Shown: positions 7,453 to 16,470 of the stretch, piece after piece | Layout of the letters: each line of letters starts with the position of its first letter | Numbering within the stretch: position 1 is the stretch's first letter | Notes under the pieces: generated by a model | Seen by the model: only the letters and a program-made list of their open reading frames with translations | Told to the model about the DNA's origin: nothing | The model's database searches: none | Translations under genes and position numbers: made by a program | DNA from: Bacteroides sp. ET71 | GTDB taxonomy: Bacteria > Bacteroidota > Bacteroidia > Bacteroidales > Bacteroidaceae | Assembly (NCBI RefSeq): GCF_023336905.1 | Contig: NZ_JAMBLS010000021.1 | Location: 1-60,145, forward strand | DNA length: 60,145 nucleotides | Direction of reading: 5' to 3'

Positions 7453-8734
7453 GAATATCAAGCGCAACATCATTTTTGCATTGGAGAGCCGGAAAAAGAA
7501 CGGTGTGCCAATCGTAGAGAACGTACCCATCCGTATGCGTGTCATCTTTGCCAGCCAACGCATCGAGTTTACAACGGGCTACCGGATTGACGTAGCCAAA
7601 TGGGATGCAGGCAAGCAGCGGGTAAAGAACGGATGTACCAACAAGCTAAAGCAGAGTGCAGCCGAAATCAATACGGACTTGCTGAAATACTATGCAGAAA
7701 TCCAGAATATTTTCAAGGAATTTGAGGTGCAGGAGGTCATGCCAACGACCCAACAGTTGAAGGAAGCTTTCAACATGAGAATGAAAGACACCAGCGAAGA
7801 ACAGCCGGAAGAAGCCCCTGTCAGCTTTTGGGAGATATTCGATGAGTTTGTAAAAGAGTGCGGTAACCAGAATAACTGGACGGCATCCACCTATGAGAAA
7901 TTTGCAGCAGTGAGGAACCACCTCAAAGAGTTCAAGGAGGATGCAACGTTCAACTATTTCGACGAGTTTGGATTGAACGAATACGTCAACTTCCTGCGTG
8001 ATACCAAGGATATGAGAAACAGCACCATCGGCAAGCAAATGGGATTCCTCAAATGGTTCCTGCGCTGGAGTTTCAAGAAAGGACATCATCAGAACATTGC
8101 ATACGATACATTCAAACCGAAACTGAAAACCACCTCGAAAAAAGTAATCTTCCTGACTTGGGATGAACTGAACAAGCTGAAAGACTACCAGATACCCAAG
8201 GATAAGCAATACCTGGAACGTGTGCGTGATGTTTTCCTGTTCTGCTGCTTTACGAGTTTGCGGTATTCGGATGTTCGCAATCTGAAAAGAAGCGATGTGA
8301 AGTCTGACCACATCGAAATAACCACAGTCAAGACTGCCGACAGTCTAACGATTGAACTGAACAAATACAGCAAAGCCATACTGGACAAATACAAGGACAT
8401 CCATTTCGAGAATTACATGGCTCTGCCCGTCATCAGCAACCAGAAGATGAACGATTACCTGAAAGAGCTGGGCGAACTGGCAGAAATCAACGAGCCTGTA
8501 CGGGAAACCTACTACAAGGGAAATGAACGTATTGATGAAGTCACACCCAAGTACGCATTATTAAGCACCCATGCCGGAAGAAGGACTTTCATCTGCAATG
8601 CGCTGGCTCTCGGAATCCCTGCACAGGTGGTTATGAAATGGACGGGACACAGCGACTACAAGGCTATGAAACCCTACATTGACATAGCGGATGATATTAA
8701 GGCAAACGCCATGAACAAATTTAATCAACTATAA
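7451..8734 (+). CDS. intN2: NBU2-type tyrosine integrase
   Basis: The start at 7451 (MNIKRNIIFALESRKK) gives 427 residues; 14 further upstream codons are open but lie in the repeat region. Layout: N-terminal arm-binding domain (1-105), SAM-like core-binding domain (~125-215), catalytic domain (~230-427). Catalytic residues: R271 in CCFTSLRYSDVRNL, H374 and R377 in STHAGRRTF, H400 in TGHSD, Y409 in KPYID. Unlike the neighbouring IntDOT-like protein it keeps the first catalytic Arg. It catalyses site-specific insertion into the tRNA-Ser 3' end and lies 150 bp inside attL, reading into the element. Confidence 0.94.
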   Translation: MNIKRNIIFALESRKKNGVPIVENVPIRMRVIFASQRIEFTTGYRIDVAKWDAGKQRVKNGCTNKLKQSAAEINTDLLKYYAEIQNIFKEFEVQEVMPTTQQLKEAFNMRMKDTSEEQPEEAPVSFWEIFDEFVKECGNQNNWTASTYEKFAAVRNHLKEFKEDATFNYFDEFGLNEYVNFLRDTKDMRNSTIGKQMGFLKWFLRWSFKKGHHQNIAYDTFKPKLKTTSKKVIFLTWDELNKLKDYQIPKDKQYLERVRDVFLFCCFTSLRYSDVRNLKRSDVKSDHIEITTVKTADSLTIELNKYSKAILDKYKDIHFENYMALPVISNQKMNDYLKELGELAEINEPVRETYYKGNERIDEVTPKYALLSTHAGRRTFICNALALGIPAQVVMKWTGHSDYKAMKPYIDIADDIKANAMNKFNQL

Positions 8735-8797
8735 AAGTATCAAACAGTTTCATAGATAGTTGCCAATGACTATATTTGTAGAAATTATCATCACAAT

Positions 8798-10084
8798 ATG
8801 AGCAACAAGGAATCCAACATAGAAAAAACGAATTTTGATGCATTCATTCAAGCGGTCGGTTCAGAAATAGAACAGGCACAAGTAAGGCTGATTGTTGCAG
8901 CCAATGCACAAATGCTGTTCCATTACTGGAAGGTAGGCAATTACATCCTTTATCACCAGCAGCTGCACGGATGGGGAAGCAAAATCATCAAGCAGTTGGC
9001 AAAGGCTATCCGACTGCATTACCCTGAAAAGAAAGGCTATTCGGAACGTAACCTTACCTATATGTGTCAGTTTGCAAAAGCATATCCTTTAAGAGCGTTG
9101 CAAAGTTTCATAGAAACGGATGCAAGACTGTCTGTCCCGACCATACAGAGTGTGACCAATGAAGTATTGAAACTGAATGACAAGCAATTTACGCAGGAAC
9201 TTACTGCGCAAATACAATCTATTGATTGTCAGATATTAACAATTACACAGGAGGTTCCTGCGCAAATTGAAGATGTGGGAAAAACCGTTTCTGCCATTTA
9301 CAGGATGGGAATCAGGGAAATAGAAGAAGTTTTCTTGACCTCTCCTATAGCCAAAATAAACTGGACAAGCCAAATGACTATACTTGATAGTTCGCTACCT
9401 TTAGGTCTAAGCTACTGGTACATGAAGCAGTCCATAGAAATGGGATGGAGCAGCAATGTATTGAAATTACAGATTGACAGTGATTTGTATAGCCGACAAA
9501 TCAGCAACAACAAGGTTAACAATTTCACGACCACACTTCCGGCTCCACAAAGCGACCTTGCCAATTATCTACTCAAAGACCCGTACATCTTTGATTTGGC
9601 AGGAGCCAAAGAAAAAGCAGACGAAAGGGATATTGAAGAACAGCTGGTGAAACACGTTACCCGCTACCTGTTGGAAATGGGCAACGGTTTTGCCTTCGTT
9701 GCCCGGCAGAAGCACTTCCAAGTAGGAAACAGCGATTTCTTTGCCGACTTGATTCTATATTCCATTCCGTTGCACGCATATATTGTCATAGAATTGAAAG
9801 CCACTCCTTTCAAGCCGGAATATGCCGGACAACTCAACTTTTACATCAACGTGGTGGATGATAAGTTGAGAGGGGAACACGACAACAAGACCATCGGTCT
9901 TTTGTTGTGCAGAGGGAAGGACGAAGTGGTTGCCCAGTATGCTCTTTCCGGCTATGACCAGCCCATCGGCATCAGCGATTACCAATTGAGCAAGGCGATT
10001 CCCGAGAAATTGAAATCAGCGTTGCCCAGCGTGGAAGAAGTGGAAGAAGAACTGGCTTCTTTCCTTGACAAAGCCCCCCAATAA
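8798..10084 (+). CDS. DUF1016 (YhcG-type) PD-(D/E)XK nuclease-like protein
   Basis: A 428-residue protein. The N-terminal ~190 residues match the DUF1016 N-terminal helical region (AQMLFHYWKVGNYIL, GYSERNLTYMCQFAKAYP). The C-terminal ~170 residues form a PD-(D/E)XK nuclease domain, with Asp in FFADLIL, the E-x-K of IVIELKA, and Gln in AGQLNFY, as in the family. Proteins of this type bind or cut DNA and are often mobile-element or defence associated; the substrate here is not known. It follows the integrase by 63 bp and precedes the next ORF by 12 bp, suggesting co-transcription. Confidence 0.88.
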   Translation: MSNKESNIEKTNFDAFIQAVGSEIEQAQVRLIVAANAQMLFHYWKVGNYILYHQQLHGWGSKIIKQLAKAIRLHYPEKKGYSERNLTYMCQFAKAYPLRALQSFIETDARLSVPTIQSVTNEVLKLNDKQFTQELTAQIQSIDCQILTITQEVPAQIEDVGKTVSAIYRMGIREIEEVFLTSPIAKINWTSQMTILDSSLPLGLSYWYMKQSIEMGWSSNVLKLQIDSDLYSRQISNNKVNNFTTTLPAPQSDLANYLLKDPYIFDLAGAKEKADERDIEEQLVKHVTRYLLEMGNGFAFVARQKHFQVGNSDFFADLILYSIPLHAYIVIELKATPFKPEYAGQLNFYINVVDDKLRGEHDNKTIGLLLCRGKDEVVAQYALSGYDQPIGISDYQLSKAIPEKLKSALPSVEEVEEELASFLDKAPQ

Positions 10085-10096
10085 TAAGAGTATGCC

Positions 10097-11161
10097 ATGC
10101 AGAAAACGATAACAACCCTCATTCCTCAATACGGGGAGCTGAACAGAATCTGCAAAGACTGGATTGTAAGCCATACTTTCTCTTTTGAAAAGCAGAAATT
10201 CACCGTTGATTTCTACTCGGAATGGAACGACATAACAGCTTTTGAACAAGCTATCCTTGAACTGGTACTTCATACACCGCCAGAGCCATGTACCCTACTG
10301 CTGAAAAGCCTGAAAAAGGAAGTCAGAGAATACACACGGCTTTATGAAGCTTACAGCCTTCCCCATGATGAGGTGATTATGCGTGTATGCAACCAATACG
10401 CAGACAGCTACAAGGAAGCCATCAGGGAAAAGATGGAAGTGGTGAACAGGCTGCGCAAACCGATGAACGAAGCCAACAACCGCTATGATTCCATCGGCTA
10501 CCGAGAGCATACACCCGAAGAGGAAAAGCTGGCGGAAAGAGAATATGAGCGTTGCAAGGCTGAATATGAAAAGGAGAAAGCCCAGCTGGACCATCTTTAT
10601 GAGCAGCAAACCCTTCTCCGGAAAGAAGCCCGGCAATACATGAAAAACCATTGCGATGACATCTACCTGCTTAGCGTACACTTCATGGGCATCCTGACCA
10701 AATATGTACCGGATGAAGAAAGCAAGCCGAACGAAGCAGACGAGCAGAACCGTACAGACAGCCAGCCGGAAACTGATACGGCAACCGCATCGGCTACGGC
10801 TACGACTGCCAGATTGCCTGAATATTTCAGCATGAAATTACTTTCGCTCATTCATGAAGTATGTGTGGGAGAACAGTTCGAAGAAATTTCCGCACCGGAT
10901 TTCTATGCCAACATGAACCTGCAACCCTGCAACTGCAAACTGAAAACCAAACCGAGAGAAAAGATACGTGTATGTTATCTGATATTCCTCATGAGCGAAA
11001 AGCTCCCCAAACAGGACAGGGACAAATGGAAAGCCGGAATACTGGAATTGCTGGATATTGATGACAGCTACTACAAGTCAAAGTACAAGGAGCCAGTTTC
11101 TGGTTTCCCCAGTGACAGCAACCAGAATTTCGCCAAGGAAATGGAACATATATTCAGATAA
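10097..11161 (+). CDS. Unknown coiled-coil protein paired with the DUF1016 gene
   Basis: A 354-residue protein with no signal peptide or membrane segment. Residues ~100-200 are rich in Glu, Lys, Arg and Gln and are probably a long coiled coil (EEEKLAEREYERCKAEYEKEK). An Ala/Thr low-complexity linker around 225-240 separates this from a C-terminal helical domain (~240-354). I do not recognise the family. The 12-bp gap to the DUF1016 gene and the terminator 40 bp after its stop suggest a two- or three-gene unit with the integrase. A partner role for the nuclease-like protein is inference from adjacency. Confidence 0.75.
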   Translation: MQKTITTLIPQYGELNRICKDWIVSHTFSFEKQKFTVDFYSEWNDITAFEQAILELVLHTPPEPCTLLLKSLKKEVREYTRLYEAYSLPHDEVIMRVCNQYADSYKEAIREKMEVVNRLRKPMNEANNRYDSIGYREHTPEEEKLAEREYERCKAEYEKEKAQLDHLYEQQTLLRKEARQYMKNHCDDIYLLSVHFMGILTKYVPDEESKPNEADEQNRTDSQPETDTATASATATTARLPEYFSMKLLSLIHEVCVGEQFEEISAPDFYANMNLQPCNCKLKTKPREKIRVCYLIFLMSEKLPKQDRDKWKAGILELLDIDDSYYKSKYKEPVSGFPSDSNQNFAKEMEHIFR

Positions 11162-11200
11162 TCCGTGATATATCCTGATTCTTTACGAAAGTTCCACTTT

Positions 11201-11238
11201 TACCACTCAAATTAATTTTTGAGTGGTATTTTTATTTT
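11201..11238 (+). terminator. Intrinsic terminator
   Basis: Perfect 11-bp stem 11201-11211 / 11218-11228 with 6-nt loop, followed by tttttatttt. It ends the int-DUF1016-unknown transcript. Confidence 0.85.
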
Positions 11239-11384
11239 CTGATATTCAATAAGATACAACGAAATTCGGATTATATCATCCCCATCCTTACCACCCGTAT
11301 CCATATCTAATTTTGCATTGTTCGAGAACAGAAATAACAGCCAGTGCGCAGGGCTGATTGTTTAACGACTAATTAGATTGGACA

Positions 11385-11693
11385 ATGACAAATATCCAAG
11401 AATTATTATCCAAACCCGTCTGGCAGATGACAGGCGAAGAGTTCATCATGTTAAGCAAGCACGCATCCGGTCAGCCGGAAGCGCAGCCGCAGCCCGTAAC
11501 GGACACAAGCAGGAAGTATGTGTACGGAATACTCGGTATCGCCAAGCTGTTCGGGTGCAGCCTGCCTACCGCCAACCGTATAAAGAAAAGCGGGAAGATA
11601 GACAAGGCCATCACCCAGATAGGGCGCAAGATTATCGTGGACGCGGAACTTGCCCTTGAACTGGCAGGGAAGAAAACAGGCGGACGCAAGTAA
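11385..11693 (+). CDS. DUF3853 helix-turn-helix protein
   Basis: A 102-residue protein. The N-terminal third (PVWQMTGEEFIML) and the helix-turn-helix at ~50-85 (YGILGIAKLFGCSLPTANRIKKSG) are typical of the DUF3853 family found in Bacteroides mobilizable elements. The C-terminus is basic (GKKTGGRK). Likely a regulator or accessory factor for the replication/excision genes that follow; it sits 14 bp before the RepA-like gene and probably starts that operon. Confidence 0.82.
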   Translation: MTNIQELLSKPVWQMTGEEFIMLSKHASGQPEAQPQPVTDTSRKYVYGILGIAKLFGCSLPTANRIKKSGKIDKAITQIGRKIIVDAELALELAGKKTGGRK

Positions 11694-11707
11694 GGGGAGG
11701 AATCGCT

Positions 11708-12784
11708 ATGGACTATATGAAAGACATCCGGGAAATATCGGACGAACAGGCGGTAATCCTCTGGCAAGCCTCACGGCTGAGCCTGTCGGGAAAATACGAG
11801 AAAGCCCCCGAAATCCTCAGTGTGAAAGGTTCCGTAATAGGTACATTGGGAAATTTCAGCGCATCCATCGGCAAGGCCAAAAGCAAGAAGACATTCAATG
11901 TGTCGGCTATCGTGGCGGCGGCATTGAAAAACGGTACGGTGCTCAGGTATGCGGCTGAACTTCCCGAAGCCAAACGGAAAGTACTTTATGTCGATACGGA
12001 GCAAAGTCCCCACCACTGCCTGAATGTGATGGAACGCATCATGCGCATGGCAGGGCTGCCCGATGACAGGGACAACGAAAACCTTGAATTCCTTGCCCTG
12101 CGGAAGTACACGCCGGAGCAGCGTATCAGGATTGTCGAACAGGCAATCTACCATACGCCAAACCTTGGTCTGGTGATAATAGACGGCATCCGTGACATGG
12201 TATATGACATCAACAGCCCCGGCGAATCGGCACGCATCATATCGAAGCTGATGCAGTGGACGGATGAAAGGCAGATACATATCCACACGATACTCCACCA
12301 GAACAAGGGCGATGAGAACGCGAGGGGATACATCGGCACGGAACTGAACAACAAGGCTGAGACCGTCCTTCTTGTGGAAAAGGACAAGAGCAACGGGGAT
12401 ATAAGCAAGGTTTCCGCCATGCATATCCGTGCGATGGACTTCGAGCCGTTTGCCTTCCGCATCAATGACAGGGCATTGCCTGAACTGATGGAGAACTACC
12501 AGACAGAAACCAAAGCACCCGGCAGACCCCAAGGTGAAAGGTTTGATGCCTGCAAGAACATTTCCGAGCAACAGCACCGGATAGCATTGGAAGCCGCATT
12601 CTCGTTACAGGACGAATACGGATATAAGGAACTGGGCAAAGCACTGAAAGAGTCGTATGCCTTGGTGGGCATTCCGTTAAGTGACAACAAGCTGGTCAAA
12701 CTCATCACAGTGTTAAAGAACAAGCGGATGATAGTGCAGGAAAACGGCAGAAAGTACAGGTACGAACCGGATTTCCACTATTAG
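11708..12784 (+). CDS. RepA-like AAA ATPase of the mobilizable element
   Basis: A 358-residue protein resembling RepA/RecA-type hexameric helicase-loaders. The P-loop region GNFSASIGKAKSKKTF (about residues 48-63) is a Walker A variant, VLYVDTEQSP follows, and Walker B is LVIIDGIRDM (about 157-166), with a sensor-like HTILHQNKGD. The C-terminal ~80 residues form a winged-helix-like extension. In NBUs this position precedes the primase gene. Four iteron-like repeats start 11 bp after its stop codon, which fits a Rep protein acting at a nearby origin; that link is inference. Confidence 0.82.
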   Translation: MDYMKDIREISDEQAVILWQASRLSLSGKYEKAPEILSVKGSVIGTLGNFSASIGKAKSKKTFNVSAIVAAALKNGTVLRYAAELPEAKRKVLYVDTEQSPHHCLNVMERIMRMAGLPDDRDNENLEFLALRKYTPEQRIRIVEQAIYHTPNLGLVIIDGIRDMVYDINSPGESARIISKLMQWTDERQIHIHTILHQNKGDENARGYIGTELNNKAETVLLVEKDKSNGDISKVSAMHIRAMDFEPFAFRINDRALPELMENYQTETKAPGRPQGERFDACKNISEQQHRIALEAAFSLQDEYGYKELGKALKESYALVGIPLSDNKLVKLITVLKNKRMIVQENGRKYRYEPDFHY

Positions 12785-12794
12785 CCCAATCCTC

Positions 12795-12920
12795 GCAATC
12801 ACTTCACTTTATTCTCCGGGTCTATATATTAGGATAAAGCGAAGTGGTTGCAGGAGTGCATCAAACCGCTTCACTTTAAGCCGTATCCTATATATACGAC
12901 AATAAAGTGAAGTGGTTATA
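12795..12920. repeat. Four iteron-like repeats, two inverted pairs
   Basis: The word cacttcacttta, with the flank aacc/aatc on its 5' side, occurs four times: 12795-12812 (forward), 12834-12851 (reverse), 12863-12879 (forward), 12901-12920 (reverse), with AT-rich tatatat stretches between the members of each pair. They fill the 207-bp gap between the RepA-like and primase genes and look like Rep binding sites of an origin. Confidence 0.75.
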
Positions 12921-12991
12921 CAGCCAGTAACCTATATGAAAAGGTACTGGCGAAAAGAAAAACAAGCAATAAGCGATAAAGACAATCATTT

Positions 12992-13951
12992 ATGGATATA
13001 CAGACAGCAAAACAAATCAGGCTGGAAGAGTATCTTCACAGCTTGGGATATAGCCCGGTGAAGCGGCAGGGCATCAATCTTTGGTACAAATCGCCGTTCA
13101 GGGAAGAAACCGAAGCATCGTTCAAGGTGAATACCGAGCGGAACCAATGGTATGATTTTGCACTTGGCAAGGGCGGCAACATCATCGCACTGGCTTCGCA
13201 CCTCTATGCAACGGACAGTGTGCCGTACCTTTTGAAACGCATAGAGGAACAGACACCGCATGTACACCCGGTATCTTTCTCTTTTGGCAAGCAGGACTCT
13301 TTCGGTCCGAGCTTCCAACAGCTGGAGATAGTACCGCTATCGTCTCCTGCCCTGCTTTTCTACTTACAAGGTAGAGGAATAGATTTGGAGCTGGCAAAAA
13401 GAGAATGTAGTGAAGCCCGTTACACCCACAACGGCAAGCGTTACTTTGCCATTGCCTTCCCTAACGGTTCGGGTGGGTTTGAGGTTCGTAACTCCTATTT
13501 CAAGGGCTGCATCGCCCCCAAGGAAATCTCCCACATCAGACAGGCGGGAAAAGCGAGGAATACCTGCTATGTGTTCGAGGGGTTCATGGACTACCTCTCC
13601 TTTTTGACATTGAGACAAGAGAGCTGCCCGAATTATCCGGAATTGGACGGGCAGGACTACATCGTATTGAACTCCGTATCGAATGTAAACAAGGCTCTCT
13701 ATCCGTTGGGCAATTACGAGCGCATTCATTGCTTTTTTGACAATGACCGTGCAGGAATGGAAGCCTTGCGGCAAATCCGCAAGGAATACGACAGCACCCG
13801 GCATATACGGGACGCTTCCCAAATCTACTGCGGATGCAAAGACCTGAACGAGTATTTGCAGAAGCGCATGGCTGATGGAAAAGAGCAAATGCAATCCGTC
13901 AGAAAGAGGAATGGGGCATTATCCAAGAAACCGAAAGGCTTCCGGTTATAG
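12992..13951 (+). CDS. Toprim/DnaG-type primase of the NBU element
   Basis: A 319-residue protein. The N-terminus (EEYLHSLGYSPVKRQGINLWYKSPFREETEASFKV) follows the layout of the CHC2 primase domain though without the classical zinc cysteines, and DFALGKGGNIIALA follows. A Toprim domain spans ~185-280, with CYVFEGFMDYLSF (Glu) and IHCFFDNDRAGMEA (Asp-x-Asp). The counterpart in NBU1 is the primase-like PrmN1, which is involved in excision. The stop codon overlaps the first base of the oriT region. Confidence 0.85.
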   Translation: MDIQTAKQIRLEEYLHSLGYSPVKRQGINLWYKSPFREETEASFKVNTERNQWYDFALGKGGNIIALASHLYATDSVPYLLKRIEEQTPHVHPVSFSFGKQDSFGPSFQQLEIVPLSSPALLFYLQGRGIDLELAKRECSEARYTHNGKRYFAIAFPNGSGGFEVRNSYFKGCIAPKEISHIRQAGKARNTCYVFEGFMDYLSFLTLRQESCPNYPELDGQDYIVLNSVSNVNKALYPLGNYERIHCFFDNDRAGMEALRQIRKEYDSTRHIRDASQIYCGCKDLNEYLQKRMADGKEQMQSVRKRNGALSKKPKGFRL

Positions 13952-14178
13952 CCCACTATAACTACACGCTTCGCTTACGTAGTTGTGGGCTCTCCCGAGA
14001 GGATTAGGGCTTTGCCCTAATGACCCACTCAGGGCGTTTCATCCCTGAGACCCCCGACCAAAGAGTGACCCTCTCTTTGGAAACTCCGCTTATGGGTTGC
14101 ACCCCTAAGAACCCCTTGCGGTTATGAGCGGAAAGCAGCAAACAAAATTAGTCAAAAACCGAATCAAAAATTGAAAAG
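13951..14178. other. oriT region of the NBU2-type element
   Basis: The 227-bp non-coding stretch directly upstream of the relaxase gene contains a series of hairpins: 13951-13990 (gcccac...gtgggc with aactac/gtagtt), ttagggc/gccctaa (14004-14020), ctcaggg/ccctgag (14028-14049), ccaaagag/ctctttgg (14058-14080). Dense inverted repeats next to a MobV relaxase gene are the normal form of an oriT, and NBU oriT sites lie at this position. The exact nick site cannot be read from sequence alone. Confidence 0.75.
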
Positions 14179-15504
14179 ATGGCAACAAAATCAAGCATAC
14201 ATATCAAGCCTTGCAGAATCGCATCGAGCGAGGCGCACAACCGAAGGACTGCCGAGTATATGCGTAATATCGGGGAGTCCAGAATCTATGTCGTTCCCGA
14301 ACTTTCCACCGATAACGAACAGTGGATAAATCCCGACTTCGGCACTCCCGAACTGCGAACTCATTATGACAATATCAAGCAAATGGTCAAGAACAAAACC
14401 GGACGTGCCATGCAGGAAAAGGAAAGGGAACACAAGGGAAAGAATGGAAGGATTATCAAAGTGGCGGGATGTTCACCCATCCGTGAAGGAGTATTGCTTA
14501 TCAGACCGGACACCACACTGGCTGATGTATGCAAATTCGGTGAAGAGTGCCAAAGACGCTGGGGTATCACTCCACTACAAATTTTCCTGCACAAAGACGA
14601 AGGACATTGGCTAAACGGTCAGCCGGAAGCAGAAGACAAAGAGAGTTTTCAAATAGGAAGCAGATGGTTCAAGCCGAACTATCATGCCCATATCGTATTC
14701 GACTGGATGAACCACGAAACCGGAAAGAGCCGAAAACTCAATGACGAAGATATGGCAATCATGCAGACCTTGGCTTCCGATATTCTCCTGATGGAACGTG
14801 GGCAGGCAAAAGCTGTCACAGGTAAAGAGCATCTGGAACGAAATGATTTCATCATTGAGAAGCAGAAAGCCGAACTGCAACGTATAGAGGAAACCAAGCG
14901 ACACAAGGAACAACAAGTAAGCCTTGCCGAACAGGAACTCAAACAGGTAAAAGCAGAGATACGCACGGACAAACTAAAGAAAACAGCCACCAATGCTGCT
15001 ACCGCCATAGCAAGCGGTGTAGGTTCTCTTTTCGGAAGCGGTAAGCTGAAAGAACTGGAACATCACATCGAGCAGCTACATCAGGAAATTACCAAACGGG
15101 ACAAAGCTACTGATGAATTAAAAATTCAGATACAACAAATACAGGAACAGCATAGCAGACAAATTCGTAATCTTCAAAGAATACATAATCAAGAACTTGA
15201 AGCCAAAGACAAGGAAATATCACGATTGAGCACCTTGCTTGAAAAAGCCCACAAATGGTTTCCCATGTTCAAAGAGATGTTGAGAATGGAAAAATTATGC
15301 GCTGTTATCGGGTTTACCAAAGACATGATAGAAAACCTCTTGACAAAGAAAGAATCCATACAATGTAGTGGCAAAATTTATTCCGAAGAACACAGGTGGA
15401 AATTTGACATCAAGAATGATATTTTTAGGGTTGAGAAACATCCGATGGATAGTGGTAAGCTTATGCTGACCATAAACCGGACAACCCATAGTACAATGGT
15501 TTAA
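14179..15504 (+). CDS. mobN2: MobV-family relaxase (MobN2-like)
   Basis: A 441-residue Pre/Mob-type relaxase. The N-terminal ~200 residues are the relaxase domain: HIKPCRIASSEAHNRRT, the conserved segment PLQIFLHKDEGHW, and the metal-binding motif NYHAHIVFDWMNHETGKS around residue 170. A long coiled coil follows (~220-350, Gln/Lys/Glu-rich), and a small C-terminal domain. It should nick oriT immediately upstream and pilot the strand during mobilisation by a helper conjugative element. Alone it transfers nothing, since the element encodes no mating pore. Confidence 0.9.
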   Translation: MATKSSIHIKPCRIASSEAHNRRTAEYMRNIGESRIYVVPELSTDNEQWINPDFGTPELRTHYDNIKQMVKNKTGRAMQEKEREHKGKNGRIIKVAGCSPIREGVLLIRPDTTLADVCKFGEECQRRWGITPLQIFLHKDEGHWLNGQPEAEDKESFQIGSRWFKPNYHAHIVFDWMNHETGKSRKLNDEDMAIMQTLASDILLMERGQAKAVTGKEHLERNDFIIEKQKAELQRIEETKRHKEQQVSLAEQELKQVKAEIRTDKLKKTATNAATAIASGVGSLFGSGKLKELEHHIEQLHQEITKRDKATDELKIQIQQIQEQHSRQIRNLQRIHNQELEAKDKEISRLSTLLEKAHKWFPMFKEMLRMEKLCAVIGFTKDMIENLLTKKESIQCSGKIYSEEHRWKFDIKNDIFRVEKHPMDSGKLMLTINRTTHSTMV

Positions 15505-15671
15505 GGAACAATGGGAAAAGTTACAGCAGAATCTACGTAACTCGGTGCAGAGAGAGCAAAAATCCAGAGGATTTAGAATATAGAATAGCCTATTATTAAT
15601 AAAATCAAGTATCTATGCATCCAAACAGATTGTTTTTATTACAGAATCAAAATCCTAAGAATTTATAAAAA

Positions 15672-16025
15672 ATGAAGCCTAAAGAAGTTTTGGAAAAATG
15701 GATAGATTGCTTTAACAAAGCAGATGCTTATCATATAGCAGAGCTGTATGCTACTAATGCAGTAAATCATCAAGTCGCAAACGAACCAATAATAGGTAAA
15801 GAATCAATCTACAAAATGTTTGTGAATGAATTTGCCACTGCTAAAATGGTTTGTATGGTGGAAAATATTTTTGAAGATGGCGAATGGGCTATCATGGAAT
15901 GGAAAGACTCTCTTGGACTTCGTGGATGCGGATTTTTTCATGTAAAAGATAACAAAATCGTCTTTCAAAGAGGGTATTGGGATAAACTTTCATTCTTGAA
16001 GCAACACAATCTTCCAATTGAATAA
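15672..16025 (+). CDS. NTF2/SnoaL-like protein
   Basis: A 117-residue protein with the cone-shaped NTF2/SnoaL fold pattern: a helical start (VLEKWIDCFNKADAYHIAELYATNAV), HQVANEPIIGKESI, then strands with EWAIMEWKD and a Gly-rich GLRGCGFFHVKDNKIVFQRGYWD. Such proteins include polyketide cyclases and small hydrolases/isomerases; the substrate is unknown. It is a cargo gene in the resistance part of the element, convergent to the broken acetyltransferase, and more AT-rich than the mobilisation genes. Confidence 0.82.
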   Translation: MKPKEVLEKWIDCFNKADAYHIAELYATNAVNHQVANEPIIGKESIYKMFVNEFATAKMVCMVENIFEDGEWAIMEWKDSLGLRGCGFFHVKDNKIVFQRGYWDKLSFLKQHNLPIE

Positions 16026-16096
16026 GTACTATCAGAATACGGACTGGGAAATTGAAATACCCAGTCCGAGTTATATAATGAATTTTACTTGTTAAA

Positions 16097-16460
16097 CTAT
16101 TTAAAGTCAGTTGGATAACAAACCATACCTTTCACATTCTCAGTAGCTCCAGGTATTAATTCAGCCACCATGCAATATTCATGAGAGACTTCGAAAGGAA
16201 ATTCAATTCCTAAATCGATAGCCTTGCGATAGCCAAATCGAGGATAATACTCTTTATGCCCCAATACGACTGCTGTGCCGTAACCCAAAAGTGCTGCCCT
16301 CTGATGGGCTTACTGAATCAACATCCCCCCCAATTCCCTTACGCTGGAATTCCGGCAAGACTGCCAATGGAGCTACACTCAGGGATGTGACAGACTGGGT
16401 GTCACTGTCTATCTTTACTTCTGTAAGTAAGATATACCAGACAATTTGTTTTTCTGTCAT
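16097..16460 (-). pseudogene. Disrupted and truncated GNAT acetyltransferase
   Basis: Two overlapping frames together read as the C-terminal two thirds of a GNAT-family N-acetyltransferase: SVAPLAVLPEFQRKGIGG in the first, GYGTAVVLGHKEYYPRFGYRKA in the second. The acetyl-CoA loop is broken at a run of seven C (16325-16331): removing one base restores GIGGMLIQ, but then an in-frame TAA (16310-16312) still interrupts the protein. The N-terminal third of the family is missing. It follows lnu by 10 bp in what looks like a resistance operon. Two independent lesions make a real pseudogene more likely than a sequencing error. Confidence 0.85.
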
Positions 16461-16470
16461 TTTCTTGTTC

